A DNA stretch of 64,000 bases from assembly GCA_008180335.1 (NCBI GenBank), contig VTEF01000004.1:595061-659060 (forward strand), given 5' to 3'. Shown in pieces: positions 26,098 to 34,168 of this stretch. Each line of letters begins with the position of its first letter. The first letter of the stretch is position 1. The notes beneath the pieces are model-generated. The model made no database searches, was not told the origin of the DNA, and was given only the letters and a program-made list of their open reading frames with translations. Position numbers and translations under genes: made by a program. The DNA is from Priestia megaterium. GTDB lineage: Bacteria; Bacillota; Bacilli; Bacillales; Bacillaceae_H.

Positions 26098-28881
26098 ATG
26101 GCAAGAGCAAAGAAAACTCCTGTGAATGGGAATGTTCGCCGATTTCCATTAGTTGAACAGGCAAAGAAAGCAGAACAAAACTTATTTAATCAACATCAAG
26201 GGTATGTTATTCCAGAGTATATCAATCAGAATTTACTCCATACGTTACGTTATTATCAAGATGAAGCAATGCGGAATTATCACTATACACAAACACAGAT
26301 TAACCCAAGTCCCCAACACGTTCTGTTTAACATGGCAACTGGTTCAGGGAAAACAGATTTGATGGCAGGTCTAATTCTCTACCTTTATCAGGAACATAAG
26401 TATCAGAATTTCTTGTTTACTGTAAACACCAATTCCGTCCTTATGAAAACAAAGGATAACTTGGTAAACGAAAATAGTGAGAAATATCTTTTTAAAGAAA
26501 AAATTGAGATTGACGGACAACGAATTTATATTCGAGAGATTGAGCGTTTTCCCCGTGTTCCTCAAGATAATACCATTTATATCAAACTTTCATCCGTGCA
26601 AAAGGTATCAGATGATTTGTTTGTGTTAAAAGAGAACACAATGGGTTTATCTGATTATGAAAATCATCCTGTAGTTGTTTTGGCTGATGAAGCTCATCAC
26701 TATTCCGCCAGTACAAAATCAGAAAAAGAAGCTGAGAACACTTGGGAATCTGCTATCAATAAGATTCTAAGGGCTAGGGATGACGAGGAGCAAAAGAATC
26801 TATTGCTAGAGTTCACGGCAACAGTGGATTTTGACAAGGAAGTAATTTACAACAAGTATCGTGATAAAGTCGTTTATCGTTATCCGTTAAACAAACTTAT
26901 GTTTGATGGGTACTCTAAGCAGGTTAAGCGTATTGAAACATCCGCAAGTGATGAAGATAAAATGTTGAACGTAGTGTTACTCTCGCAATTCCGAAAATAT
27001 AGTGCCTATGCTGAGGGTGTCACGGGATCTTTCAAGCCAGTGATTATGTTCAAATCACCAAAAGTTGCAATCTCACTTGAAGCAACAAAAGTCTTTAATG
27101 ACCTCATTGCCAATCTAAACGTAAGTGACTTAGTGTCATTCATCCAACGTCAGCAAGTATTGGATAGTAATGAAAGCTCTGCACTAGAGTTGGCTTATAA
27201 TTTCTACCTGCAAAATGAAGATGATTTAGCAAAGATTATTCGTGAGATTAAACAGGACTTTGACCCAAGAAATGTTTTGAATGCCAACGATGCCAGTGGT
27301 AATATGCTTGAAAAAGGTCAGTATGAAGCCTTGAACACGCTCGAAAACCCAAACAATCTTTATCGTGTAGTTTTTGCTGTGGCAAAACTTACAGAGGGAT
27401 GGGATGTACTCAATCTGTATGATATTGTTCGTATCGAAAAAGAAGCAGGCACTAACAAGAATGCTACAATGGTTGAAGCTCAACTGATTGGACGTGGTGC
27501 AAGGTATTATCCATTTGAAATTGATGGTGAGAAAAGCTATCAGCGGAGATATGACAATGATTCCTCAAATAAGCAATTATTTTTGGAAACCCTCCACTAC
27601 CATACAATGAATGAACCTCAATATTTGAAACAGCTAGTGGGCTCTTTGAAACAAATGGATTTACCAACGGGACAAGATAAGAAAAATCCGCCTATTGAAA
27701 TTAAAGTTAAACCTTCATTCCAGAAAACAGATACCTATAAAACAGGGAAAATCTATTATAACGAAGCAGAGGACGTATCAGATGAATGGTTCGACTCTAT
27801 TGGAAAATATGGTATCAACCATAAGTTAGATATTTCTCGAAGCTTGAACTATGGTAGTCGGGAAGTTTCTTATAAAGCTACTGTTGAAAATATTGAAACA
27901 AAAACTATCGGTATAGAAAAATTTGATGTTCGTTTCATTAAAAAAGCCATCCAATGCTTGGAGTTTTACCAGTTTGATAATTTGAAAAAGTATCTTCCGC
28001 TCCTGACTTCTATGAAAGAATTTATCTATGGAGAAAAATGGTTAAATGCAGGGAATATGAAGCTCTTTTTGACTGTTCCGAAAGAATACAAAGCGTCAGA
28101 TATTTCTCCAAATGAGATTTTGAAAGTAACTATCGACTTATTGAAAGAGTATGAAGTAAAATTCAAATCAGGTTACATTAAACAACGAGGAACCAATAGA
28201 TTCATTGGCTATCCGATTAGAGAATACCTTACAAGTTACAACAAGCGTGTTCCAGAGTATGACACCGCAAACCTTTTGAATGAAGTAACTCAAAAGGTTG
28301 CCGCTTACGAAATGGACGATGAATTTTACGTTTATGAAAAAGCAATCGTCAACAAGCTAGAATACGAGTTGATTGAGCGAATTAAAGCCTATGTGGACGA
28401 GTTGAAACAAAGATATAACAAGGGTGTTTACCTATTTCGAATGGACGAGAATATGCACCGTGAGTCAGCTAAAAGTGAAAAAGTTAAACTGCACCAATAT
28501 GGCTCACGGATCAATCGTGCAGGTGAAACAGTAGACATGCACTTACAAGGTTTTCAACCTGACTTTATTTTATTCCTTGAGGATAGCGAGTTTTATTTCC
28601 AAATATTCATTGAACCAAAAGGAATGAGCGGTGACAGGTTTGTCAGCGAGTTATGGAAACAAGACTTGTTATTGTATATGACTGACCACCAAGCAGAGAT
28701 GGAATTTGAAGATGATACAAAGAATGTCCGAATTAGTGGGTTGAAATTCTACACTAAGGGTGACGGTCAAAAAACTATGGATCAACTTGCAGATATTACT
28801 CAAGTTCAGAAAGTATCTGATTCCTCCACAGTTCAAGAAACCTTTGAGTTATCTAGTGGTATGCTTCTAGACGGAGAATAA
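26098..28881 (+). CDS. res: Type III restriction-modification system, Res helicase-endonuclease subunit
   Basis: 927 residues from ATG 26098 (a frame extension to 26050 overlaps mod and is not needed; GGCGGTGAG precedes 26098). SF2 motor: Walker A MATGSGKTDLM (about 79-88), DEAH in LADEAHHYSAS (about 197-200), and motif VI region LIGRGARYYPF. Near the C-terminus, QPDFILFLEDSEF and FIEPKG fit the PD-(D/E)xK nuclease. With Mod it tracks along DNA and cuts when two inverted unmethylated sites meet. All motifs look intact, so the system is probably active defence cargo of the island. Confidence 0.93.
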   Translation: MARAKKTPVNGNVRRFPLVEQAKKAEQNLFNQHQGYVIPEYINQNLLHTLRYYQDEAMRNYHYTQTQINPSPQHVLFNMATGSGKTDLMAGLILYLYQEHKYQNFLFTVNTNSVLMKTKDNLVNENSEKYLFKEKIEIDGQRIYIREIERFPRVPQDNTIYIKLSSVQKVSDDLFVLKENTMGLSDYENHPVVVLADEAHHYSASTKSEKEAENTWESAINKILRARDDEEQKNLLLEFTATVDFDKEVIYNKYRDKVVYRYPLNKLMFDGYSKQVKRIETSASDEDKMLNVVLLSQFRKYSAYAEGVTGSFKPVIMFKSPKVAISLEATKVFNDLIANLNVSDLVSFIQRQQVLDSNESSALELAYNFYLQNEDDLAKIIREIKQDFDPRNVLNANDASGNMLEKGQYEALNTLENPNNLYRVVFAVAKLTEGWDVLNLYDIVRIEKEAGTNKNATMVEAQLIGRGARYYPFEIDGEKSYQRRYDNDSSNKQLFLETLHYHTMNEPQYLKQLVGSLKQMDLPTGQDKKNPPIEIKVKPSFQKTDTYKTGKIYYNEAEDVSDEWFDSIGKYGINHKLDISRSLNYGSREVSYKATVENIETKTIGIEKFDVRFIKKAIQCLEFYQFDNLKKYLPLLTSMKEFIYGEKWLNAGNMKLFLTVPKEYKASDISPNEILKVTIDLLKEYEVKFKSGYIKQRGTNRFIGYPIREYLTSYNKRVPEYDTANLLNEVTQKVAAYEMDDEFYVYEKAIVNKLEYELIERIKAYVDELKQRYNKGVYLFRMDENMHRESAKSEKVKLHQYGSRINRAGETVDMHLQGFQPDFILFLEDSEFYFQIFIEPKGMSGDRFVSELWKQDLLLYMTDHQAEMEFEDDTKNVRISGLKFYTKGDGQKTMDQLADITQVQKVSDSSTVQETFELSSGMLLDGE

Positions 28882-28882
28882 G

Positions 28883-28987
28883 ATGGTAAGAACAAAAAAA
28901 GAATTAGAACCTACCTTTGAAAAACGGGCAGAGTTAAGATTAGATGAAGAAACCAGCCATATTGAAAGAAGAGTTAAGACAATGTAG
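28883..28987 (+). CDS. Small ORF (34 aa) downstream of res, possible remnant
   Basis: ATG 1 bp after the res stop, with GGAG 5 bp before it, and a frame of 34 highly charged residues (ELEPTFEKRAELRLDEE) ending at TAG. Good coupling context but very short. It may be a real small product or the start of a truncated third gene of the operon. The terminator lies 19 bp on. Confidence 0.35.
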   Translation: MVRTKKELEPTFEKRAELRLDEETSHIERRVKTM

Positions 28988-29006
28988 TTGTAGAGAAAAT
29001 TAAGGA

Positions 29007-29035
29007 GCATGCCAATATGGCATGCTTCTTATGTG
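29007..29035 (+). terminator. Terminator of the type III restriction-modification operon
   Basis: Perfect 8-bp stem GCATGCCA/TGGCATGC with a 3-base loop, then a T-rich stretch. It lies 20 bp after the small ORF. Confidence 0.7.
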
Positions 29036-29087
29036 TTTTGTCACCATCATGCACCTCTTTTATATTTTACGGTTGCATGGTTTACCG

Positions 29088-29108
29088 TTACTTATGGTAC
29101 GGTTCACC
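29088..29108 (-). repeat. Right attachment-site repeat, at the 3' end of rlmH
   Basis: On the minus strand it reads GGTGAACCGTACCATAAGTAA, encoding the last residues of RlmH (GEPYHK) and its stop. One base (C for T) differs from the left copy. An imperfect inverted repeat (GGTTTACCGT against GGTGAACCGT) surrounds it here, as expected for recombinase arms. Confidence 0.88.
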
Positions 29109-29567
29109 ACGATTAATTTTAAATGCACGGTAAATTTGCTCGACTAATACAAGACGCATAAGTTGGTGCGGAAATGTCATTTTTGAAAATGAAAGCGTCG
29201 CGTTTGCACGGTTCATCACCTGATCGCTTAAACCAAGCGATCCTCCAATGACAAATGCCACTTTACTTTTTCCATATGTAGCAAGGGAATCAAGCTCTTT
29301 TGCTAACCCTTCTGACGATTGCTGCTTACCGTTAATCGCTAACGCAATAACATGTACATCGTCTGAAATTTTTGCTAAAATACGTTCTCCTTCTTTTTGT
29401 TTCACTTGCTGCATCTCTAAGTCACTTAGATTTTCTGGTGCTTTTTCATCAGGAAGCTCAATGATTTCAACTTTGGCATAGGGTGATAGCCTTTTTAAAT
29501 ACTCGTTGATGCCTTGTTTTAAATATTTTTCTTTCAATTTTCCAATTGTTACAATTGAGATATTCAA
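29088..29567 (-). CDS. rlmH: 23S rRNA (pseudouridine1915-N3)-methyltransferase RlmH (OrfX)
   Basis: 159 residues, full family length. SPOUT fold: SAM-binding knot region [17 protein letters not shown] and C-terminal [23 protein letters not shown] type ending. It methylates pseudouridine 1915 in helix 69 of 23S rRNA. Its 3' end carries the island's att repeat, yet the coding sequence is preserved, just as SCC insertion preserves orfX in staphylococci. Known as yydA in B. subtilis. A cluster of DnaA boxes lies directly upstream. Confidence 0.96.
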   Translation of the reverse strand: MNISIVTIGKLKEKYLKQGINEYLKRLSPYAKVEIIELPDEKAPENLSDLEMQQVKQKEGERILAKISDDVHVIALAINGKQQSSEGLAKELDSLATYGKSKVAFVIGGSLGLSDQVMNRANATLSFSKMTFPHQLMRLVLVEQIYRAFKINRGEPYHK

Positions 29568-29586
29568 CTAAATCTCCTCTCCTTTT

Positions 29587-29629
29587 TTATCCACAGAAGT
29601 TATACACATATCCACATAATATATCCACA
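29587..29629. promoter_or_regulatory. DnaA-box cluster upstream of rlmH
   Basis: Within 43 bp: TTATCCACA (29587-29595, consensus), TTATACACA (29600-29608, consensus), and two ATATCCACA copies (29608-29616 and 29621-29629, one mismatch). A further consensus box on the other strand, TGTGGATAA, is at 29866-29874. Such clusters outside oriC are known in B. subtilis to titrate DnaA; function here is inferred. Confidence 0.7.
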
Positions 29630-29643
29630 TATCCCGCTGCGTT

Positions 29644-29802
29644 TTAGTTTTCCACTGTGTATAATGCTTCTTTATCACAATATTGACAGCGATGTTCTTT
29701 CGTTGGTTCATCAATTTTTTCAAAAATCGGTGCCAATTCACTTTCATCTACTGCTACATCTAAGGCCAATTCTGTATGCTCTAAACAACAATAAATTTTC
29801 AT
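29644..29802 (-). CDS. CxxH/CxxC-type small protein
   Basis: 52 residues from ATG 29802, with GGAGG 9 bp upstream (a longer frame to 29892 lacks a site). It carries a CCLEH segment near the start and CQYCDK near the end, giving a possible metal-binding pair typical of the small Bacillus CxxH/CxxC protein family found between htrA and rlmH. Function unknown. Confidence 0.8.
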   Translation of the reverse strand: MKIYCCLEHTELALDVAVDESELAPIFEKIDEPTKEHRCQYCDKEALYTVEN

Positions 29803-29896
29803 TTTAACCAAGCCTCCTTCAACAATTAACTGCATCAGTAAAAAGACCACAGAAGTTTTAGCTCCTGTGGATAACTTTATCTGACTTTTCATGGAA

Positions 29897-31114
29897 TTAC
29901 AATGATTCGCGTGTTAATTTTACCTCAACAGATTTTTTCGTTCCTTGACGATAAAAAGTTACTTTCATTGTATCTCCAATTTCTTTTTCAATATATAAAT
30001 GCTTGCGTAACTCTACAATGTCATTTACTCGTTTCCCATCTAACTCAACGATTACATCATATTCTTTCATGCCTGCTTTTGCAGCCGGAGAACCTGGTTC
30101 AACACTGATGACAGCTACCCCATTCACAATTTCTTCTGGCAGCTTTAATGTCTCTCGCAAATGATAGCCTGATACTTCATTTAACGATAACGTTCCGACT
30201 CCTAGGTAAGCACGGCGAACTTCGCCATATTTCTCTAGATCCTTAATAATAGGGCGCGCCATATTAATTGGAATCGCTAAACCAATTCCCTCTACTTCTT
30301 CTTGAGAAATTTTCATCGAGTTAATGCCAATTAATTTCCCAGCAATATTAATAAGAGCTCCGCCACTATTACCAGGATTAATAGCCGCATCTGTTTGAAT
30401 TACTTCTGACTGCCAATCTGGATTTCCATCTCCATTTAAGTCTTGAGGGATTACTCGGTTCACACCGGAAACGACTCCTTGTGTAACAGATCCAGAAAAT
30501 TGTAATCCCAAAGGATTTCCAATTGCAATAACAGGCTCTCCAGCTTTAATTCGGTCAGAATCTCCGAAATCAGCTACTTTTGTCACATGTTCTGAGTCAA
30601 TTTCAATAACTGCTAAATCCATAAGTTCATCTGTTCCTAATGTGCGAGCAGGCACTCTTGATCCGTCTGATAGGCTCACTTCAATCTGGTTTGCATTTTG
30701 AATAACATGATGATTAGTAATCACATACGCTTTATCACCCTGTTTTTTATAAATCACTCCAGAGCCCGTGCCAGCATCTGCGCGTTCTCCGTTCCAAAAG
30801 CTTTCTCCTTGCTGAATATTTACAACTCCAACAACAGCTTCATTTACTTCGTCAACAGCTTCTGTCACATTGGTCGTTACATCCACTGCCACAGTTTTTT
30901 GAATGGTTTCTCCATTTCCAGCTTGTTCTTCCATTTGTTCTTCAGTTTGTTCATCTACAAACATATTAGGCATAATTCCAAGACGAGATAATGCTGGAAA
31001 AGCAAGTAAGACAATCAGTCCACCTATAATTGCTCCAATCAGTGCCGATGTAAACAATCCACTGCGTCGTCTAGAGGAACGACGCGGCGTTTGATGCTCA
31101 TCATAGTGTTCCAC
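29897..31114 (-). CDS. htrC: HtrA-like membrane serine protease (DegP/HtrC, YyxA)
   Basis: 405 residues from a GTG start. Cytoplasmic Arg-rich tail, one membrane segment (about residues 22-44, ALIGAIIGGLIVLLAFPAL), an acidic linker, a trypsin-like domain with the triad His (ITNHHVI), Asp (LMDLAVIEID) and Ser (NPGNSGGAL), and one C-terminal PDZ domain (GVAVISVEPGSPAAKAG). It degrades misfolded exported proteins at the outer face of the membrane. It closes the wal gene cluster as in B. subtilis (yyxA/yycK). Confidence 0.93.
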   Translation of the reverse strand: MEHYDEHQTPRRSSRRRSGLFTSALIGAIIGGLIVLLAFPALSRLGIMPNMFVDEQTEEQMEEQAGNGETIQKTVAVDVTTNVTEAVDEVNEAVVGVVNIQQGESFWNGERADAGTGSGVIYKKQGDKAYVITNHHVIQNANQIEVSLSDGSRVPARTLGTDELMDLAVIEIDSEHVTKVADFGDSDRIKAGEPVIAIGNPLGLQFSGSVTQGVVSGVNRVIPQDLNGDGNPDWQSEVIQTDAAINPGNSGGALINIAGKLIGINSMKISQEEVEGIGLAIPINMARPIIKDLEKYGEVRRAYLGVGTLSLNEVSGYHLRETLKLPEEIVNGVAVISVEPGSPAAKAGMKEYDVIVELDGKRVNDIVELRKHLYIEKEIGDTMKVTFYRQGTKKSVEVKLTRESL

Positions 31115-31239
31115 TCTACCACCGAACCTTTCATTTTTAATGATGATTAGTTAAAGCCATTCTGTGTATTACTGTTTTAGACATGTCTATTTTATTCTAA
31201 CCATCTAAATGAAATTATTTTCTGTTTTGTTGATAAAGA

Positions 31240-32034
31240 CTATACATAAACAATTTCAGTAGGCCTTTTTGGATCTGTGTCATAAAGTTGGACTTGATGA
31301 TCTACATCTATGCCTTTCTGCTGCAGCGTTTGAGCAACGGACATTCGAGCAATTTCTTTCATGTTATTGTCTTGACTTAAATGGGCTAAATAAATTCTTT
31401 TTGTCTGATCACCAATAACATCTGCCATGGCCAATCCTGCATCTTCATTTGAAACATGGCCAACATCGCTTAAAATGCGGCGCTTCACACTCCAAGGATA
31501 GCGTCCCATGCGTAACATTTCCACATCATGATTGCTTTCAAATACAAAAGCATCACTGTTATGAATAGTTCCTTTCATGCGATCACTTACATAGCCGGTA
31601 TCTGTAATAAGCGTTACCTTTTTATTGCCTTGATGAAAGACAAAAAACATCGGTTCGGCTGCATCATGTGAAACCCCAAACGACTCTACTTCTAATTGTC
31701 CAAATGATTTTGTTTGACCAATTTCAAAATGAAATTGCTGATCCGTAGAGACTTGTCCAATTAGACCCTCCATCGCTTTCCATGTCTTTGCATTAGCATA
31801 AATCGGTAGCTTATATTTCCTTGCTAACACGCCTAAACCTTTTATATGATCACTATGCTCATGTGTGACTAGAATTCCTGAAATATCTTGTATACTGCGA
31901 TCAACTTGGTGAAAAAGTGATTCCATTTGTTTACCACTTAAACCTGCATCAACTAGCAATGATTGGTTGCCATCGCTAACGAAAATCGCATTTCCTGTGC
32001 TTCCACTAGCGAGCACACTAAAATGCAAACTCAT
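31240..32034 (-). CDS. walJ: WalJ (YycJ) metallo-beta-lactamase-fold protein
   Basis: 264 residues; ATG at 32034 is chosen, 6 bp after GGAGTG. MBL fold: [10 protein letters not shown] is the HxHxDH metal motif, with later ligands in [18 protein letters not shown] and LAHLSQDNN. Fifth gene of walRKHIJ. Family members are 5'-3' exonuclease-like and link the wall regulon to DNA metabolism or mismatch repair; the exact role is debated. Confidence 0.92.
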   Translation of the reverse strand: MSLHFSVLASGSTGNAIFVSDGNQSLLVDAGLSGKQMESLFHQVDRSIQDISGILVTHEHSDHIKGLGVLARKYKLPIYANAKTWKAMEGLIGQVSTDQQFHFEIGQTKSFGQLEVESFGVSHDAAEPMFFVFHQGNKKVTLITDTGYVSDRMKGTIHNSDAFVFESNHDVEMLRMGRYPWSVKRRILSDVGHVSNEDAGLAMADVIGDQTKRIYLAHLSQDNNMKEIARMSVAQTLQQKGIDVDHQVQLYDTDPKRPTEIVYV

Positions 32035-32052
32035 GCTTCTCACTCCAATAGT

Positions 32053-32832
32053 TTATTTAGTGCTCTTTTGGATAATTTGTCCTTCAAAGGCATTGACAAA
32101 ATAATGGGTATTTTCATTTACAATAATGTGCCATGTTGGCGCAAGAACTTGAGAACTCGGTAATGGTAAATCAAAAGTATAATAACCTAATTCTACTTTT
32201 GTTACCTTACTGTTTGCTTTCAGTTCTTCTTTTAAATAAAGATTTTCTATTGCTTTAATAGGCAACAGAACTTCTTGTTTATCATCAAGTTTTTCAATAT
32301 TTTCTAAAAGTGTCTGCTCATATGATACAATTTCATTCTTCTCATTTAAGTGAACAACAACAATGCCACTTTCATTATCGTAAATAGTTTTACCATTATA
32401 TCGTTGATAAAATGTAAGCAAATTTCTTTCTTTATTCATACTCCAAAATGTATATGACTCTCCTGAAAACACGTATTCTTTTAGAAATTGTTTCAGTTTT
32501 GCTTTTGTATTCTTTTCAGGCAATGGAATTGGTTCATCTAGAATACTTTCAATTGTTTGTTCATCGAGTAACGAAGCTTTTTGCTTTTTTAATGTTTTTA
32601 ATTCTTCTTCATTAAATGTTTTACTTTTACCGTTCAATGAAGAAGCCGCTGATATATTTTTAGGCAGTTGATTATACGTAATTCCTTCTGCGGCTAATTG
32701 CTCCTCTACGCTCGATTCGACAAATAAAGAATACTGGTCTTGGTCATGTTTTTTAATAAACTGATACGCTAAAAATAAATCTAACACGAGGAACGTCACG
32801 ATGAAAATTGATTTTGTTTTACTCCAATCCAT
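32053..32832 (-). CDS. walI: WalI (YycI) membrane regulator of WalK
   Basis: 259 residues: short cytoplasmic start, one membrane helix (about residues 7-24, SIFIVTFLVLDLFLAYQF), then an extracytoplasmic YycI domain of beta strands. With WalH it binds WalK in the membrane and restrains its kinase activity in B. subtilis. AAGGAG precedes the ATG, and it overlaps the walH stop by 14 bp. Confidence 0.93.
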   Translation of the reverse strand: MDWSKTKSIFIVTFLVLDLFLAYQFIKKHDQDQYSLFVESSVEEQLAAEGITYNQLPKNISAASSLNGKSKTFNEEELKTLKKQKASLLDEQTIESILDEPIPLPEKNTKAKLKQFLKEYVFSGESYTFWSMNKERNLLTFYQRYNGKTIYDNESGIVVVHLNEKNEIVSYEQTLLENIEKLDDKQEVLLPIKAIENLYLKEELKANSKVTKVELGYYTFDLPLPSSQVLAPTWHIIVNENTHYFVNAFEGQIIQKSTK

Positions 32833-34168
32833 CGTTCAAGCTCCTTTCAGCTGGTAAAGTGACTTGATACCATTTATTGTTGTAGTAGTAAAACCAAGAT
32901 GGAATGAGTGTAACAGAATTGGAATCGTAGTCCGCTGTCTTTTCTGCTTCTTCATTAATCCCCTCTTCAAGCTGATAGCCAATTGAGATATCTTTTAATA
33001 AAGCAGGGTCAAAATCTTGATGATTTTCAATGATTGAAATCACGTCTTGGCCAGGTTGCAGTGTTTCTTCTGTATTTGGCAATGTCACTTGTACAAATCG
33101 GTAAAGAGGCCTGCGGTAATTCAAAATCTCAGCATTTCCCCAGCGTTGATAGATCTCGGCCATACCTTGGTTGCTGTATACAGGATAGTTGTCTTGATAG
33201 TAGCGGTACGTAATCTCTTTAGTGACTCGATTCCAGCTATCGAAACGATAATTAGGTTCTGTCCACCCAGCATGATCATTTACAAAACTAAAACTGCGAT
33301 TTAGTAAATTGGATTCTTCCATAACCTCATTGCTGGAATTTACAAGGTTTACATACTCCATTACATTCGTCCTTGTATTAACATTAATTACTTTTGTACC
33401 TTCTGTATATAATTCACGATACGGTAAAGTTTCTTTTCGTACATATTCAGGCTTAGTAAATAAGGCTTTTTGAAATTTCTCAATGTCTAACATTTTGTCA
33501 TATGCGTATACTTTCTTCATTTTCACTTCATTTTGCGGAAGAAAAATATAACGATTTGGATTTTTTTTGTAGACGATGCACGGTTTAGAAGAGGCCATCA
33601 TGTCTTCTAAATCTCGAATATCTTCTTTCATGAAATTTTTCACTTTGACAGCATATAATTTGTGTTGATTATAATTCACAAAATAGACACTGGCTGAAAG
33701 CGTTGGTGTACGCTTTATTTTAATTAAAACACGGTCAAAATCAATCGTCGGAAGCTTATCATCTGTAAACTTAAACATCCGCTGAAATGTTTCAACTGGT
33801 AATAAATCTGGATATAAAATTTCAATGGCATTGTTCGAATGAACATATTCTAAAAACTCATCTTGTTCAATCACACTAGAGACATCTGTTATATCGGATA
33901 GTTCCCATGTTTTCATTTCTTCAATCCACTTCGTAATATCTGCCTCTTCGTGAGAGAGAAAATGATTGTTATTTTTGTGATATAAAACTTTTGTTGGACG
34001 GATATGTTCTTCTGGATTACTTTTTTCTCCAGCTTCTACCTCCTGCAAATACTGTGTATCGGTAATCACATCATAAGAAGGTTGGTAAGACCATAAATTC
34101 CATGTTAAGACTAAGCTAATAGCAACAAGAATGAATAGAATAATTGTTTTTATATTTTCATATCTCAT
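32819..34168 (-). CDS. walH: WalH (YycH) membrane regulator of WalK
   Basis: 449 residues. ATG at 34168 is chosen, since it overlaps the walK stop as ATGA; an ATG at 34174 is also possible. One N-terminal membrane segment (IKTIILFILVAISLVLTW) and a large extracytoplasmic YycH region. Acts with WalI on the sensor kinase WalK. Less conserved in sequence than the two-component pair, but the order and size are decisive. Confidence 0.92.
   Translation of the reverse strand: MRYENIKTIILFILVAISLVLTWNLWSYQPSYDVITDTQYLQEVEAGEKSNPEEHIRPTKVLYHKNNNHFLSHEEADITKWIEEMKTWELSDITDVSSVIEQDEFLEYVHSNNAIEILYPDLLPVETFQRMFKFTDDKLPTIDFDRVLIKIKRTPTLSASVYFVNYNQHKLYAVKVKNFMKEDIRDLEDMMASSKPCIVYKKNPNRYIFLPQNEVKMKKVYAYDKMLDIEKFQKALFTKPEYVRKETLPYRELYTEGTKVINVNTRTNVMEYVNLVNSSNEVMEESNLLNRSFSFVNDHAGWTEPNYRFDSWNRVTKEITYRYYQDNYPVYSNQGMAEIYQRWGNAEILNYRRPLYRFVQVTLPNTEETLQPGQDVISIIENHQDFDPALLKDISIGYQLEEGINEEAEKTADYDSNSVTLIPSWFYYYNNKWYQVTLPAERSLNDGLE

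Larger units (their letters stand above)
14674..29108. mobile_element. SCC-like integrative island inserted at the 3' end of rlmH
   Basis: The region lies between two copies of a 21-bp direct repeat (14674-14694 and 29088-29108, 20/21 identical), the right one being the last codons of rlmH. Site-specific insertion into the rlmH (orfX) 3' end is the hallmark of staphylococcal SCC elements. Contents fit: large serine recombinase, helicase of the replicative type next to it, small unknown proteins, an HTH excisionase-like protein, and cargo (type III restriction-modification). Excision between the repeats would remove 14,414 bp and leave rlmH intact. Whether the recombinase is a true Ccr orthologue needs a tree; the architecture, not a database hit, supports the call. 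Confidence 0.85.

Noticed and set aside
14674..29108. Prophage as the explanation for the 14-29 kb region
   Set aside because: No capsid, portal, terminase, tail or lysis genes are visible, and the insertion site is the SCC-type rlmH end.
29644..29892. 82-codon version of the CxxH protein
   Set aside because: The upstream extension lacks a ribosome-binding site; GGAGG is correctly placed for ATG 29802.
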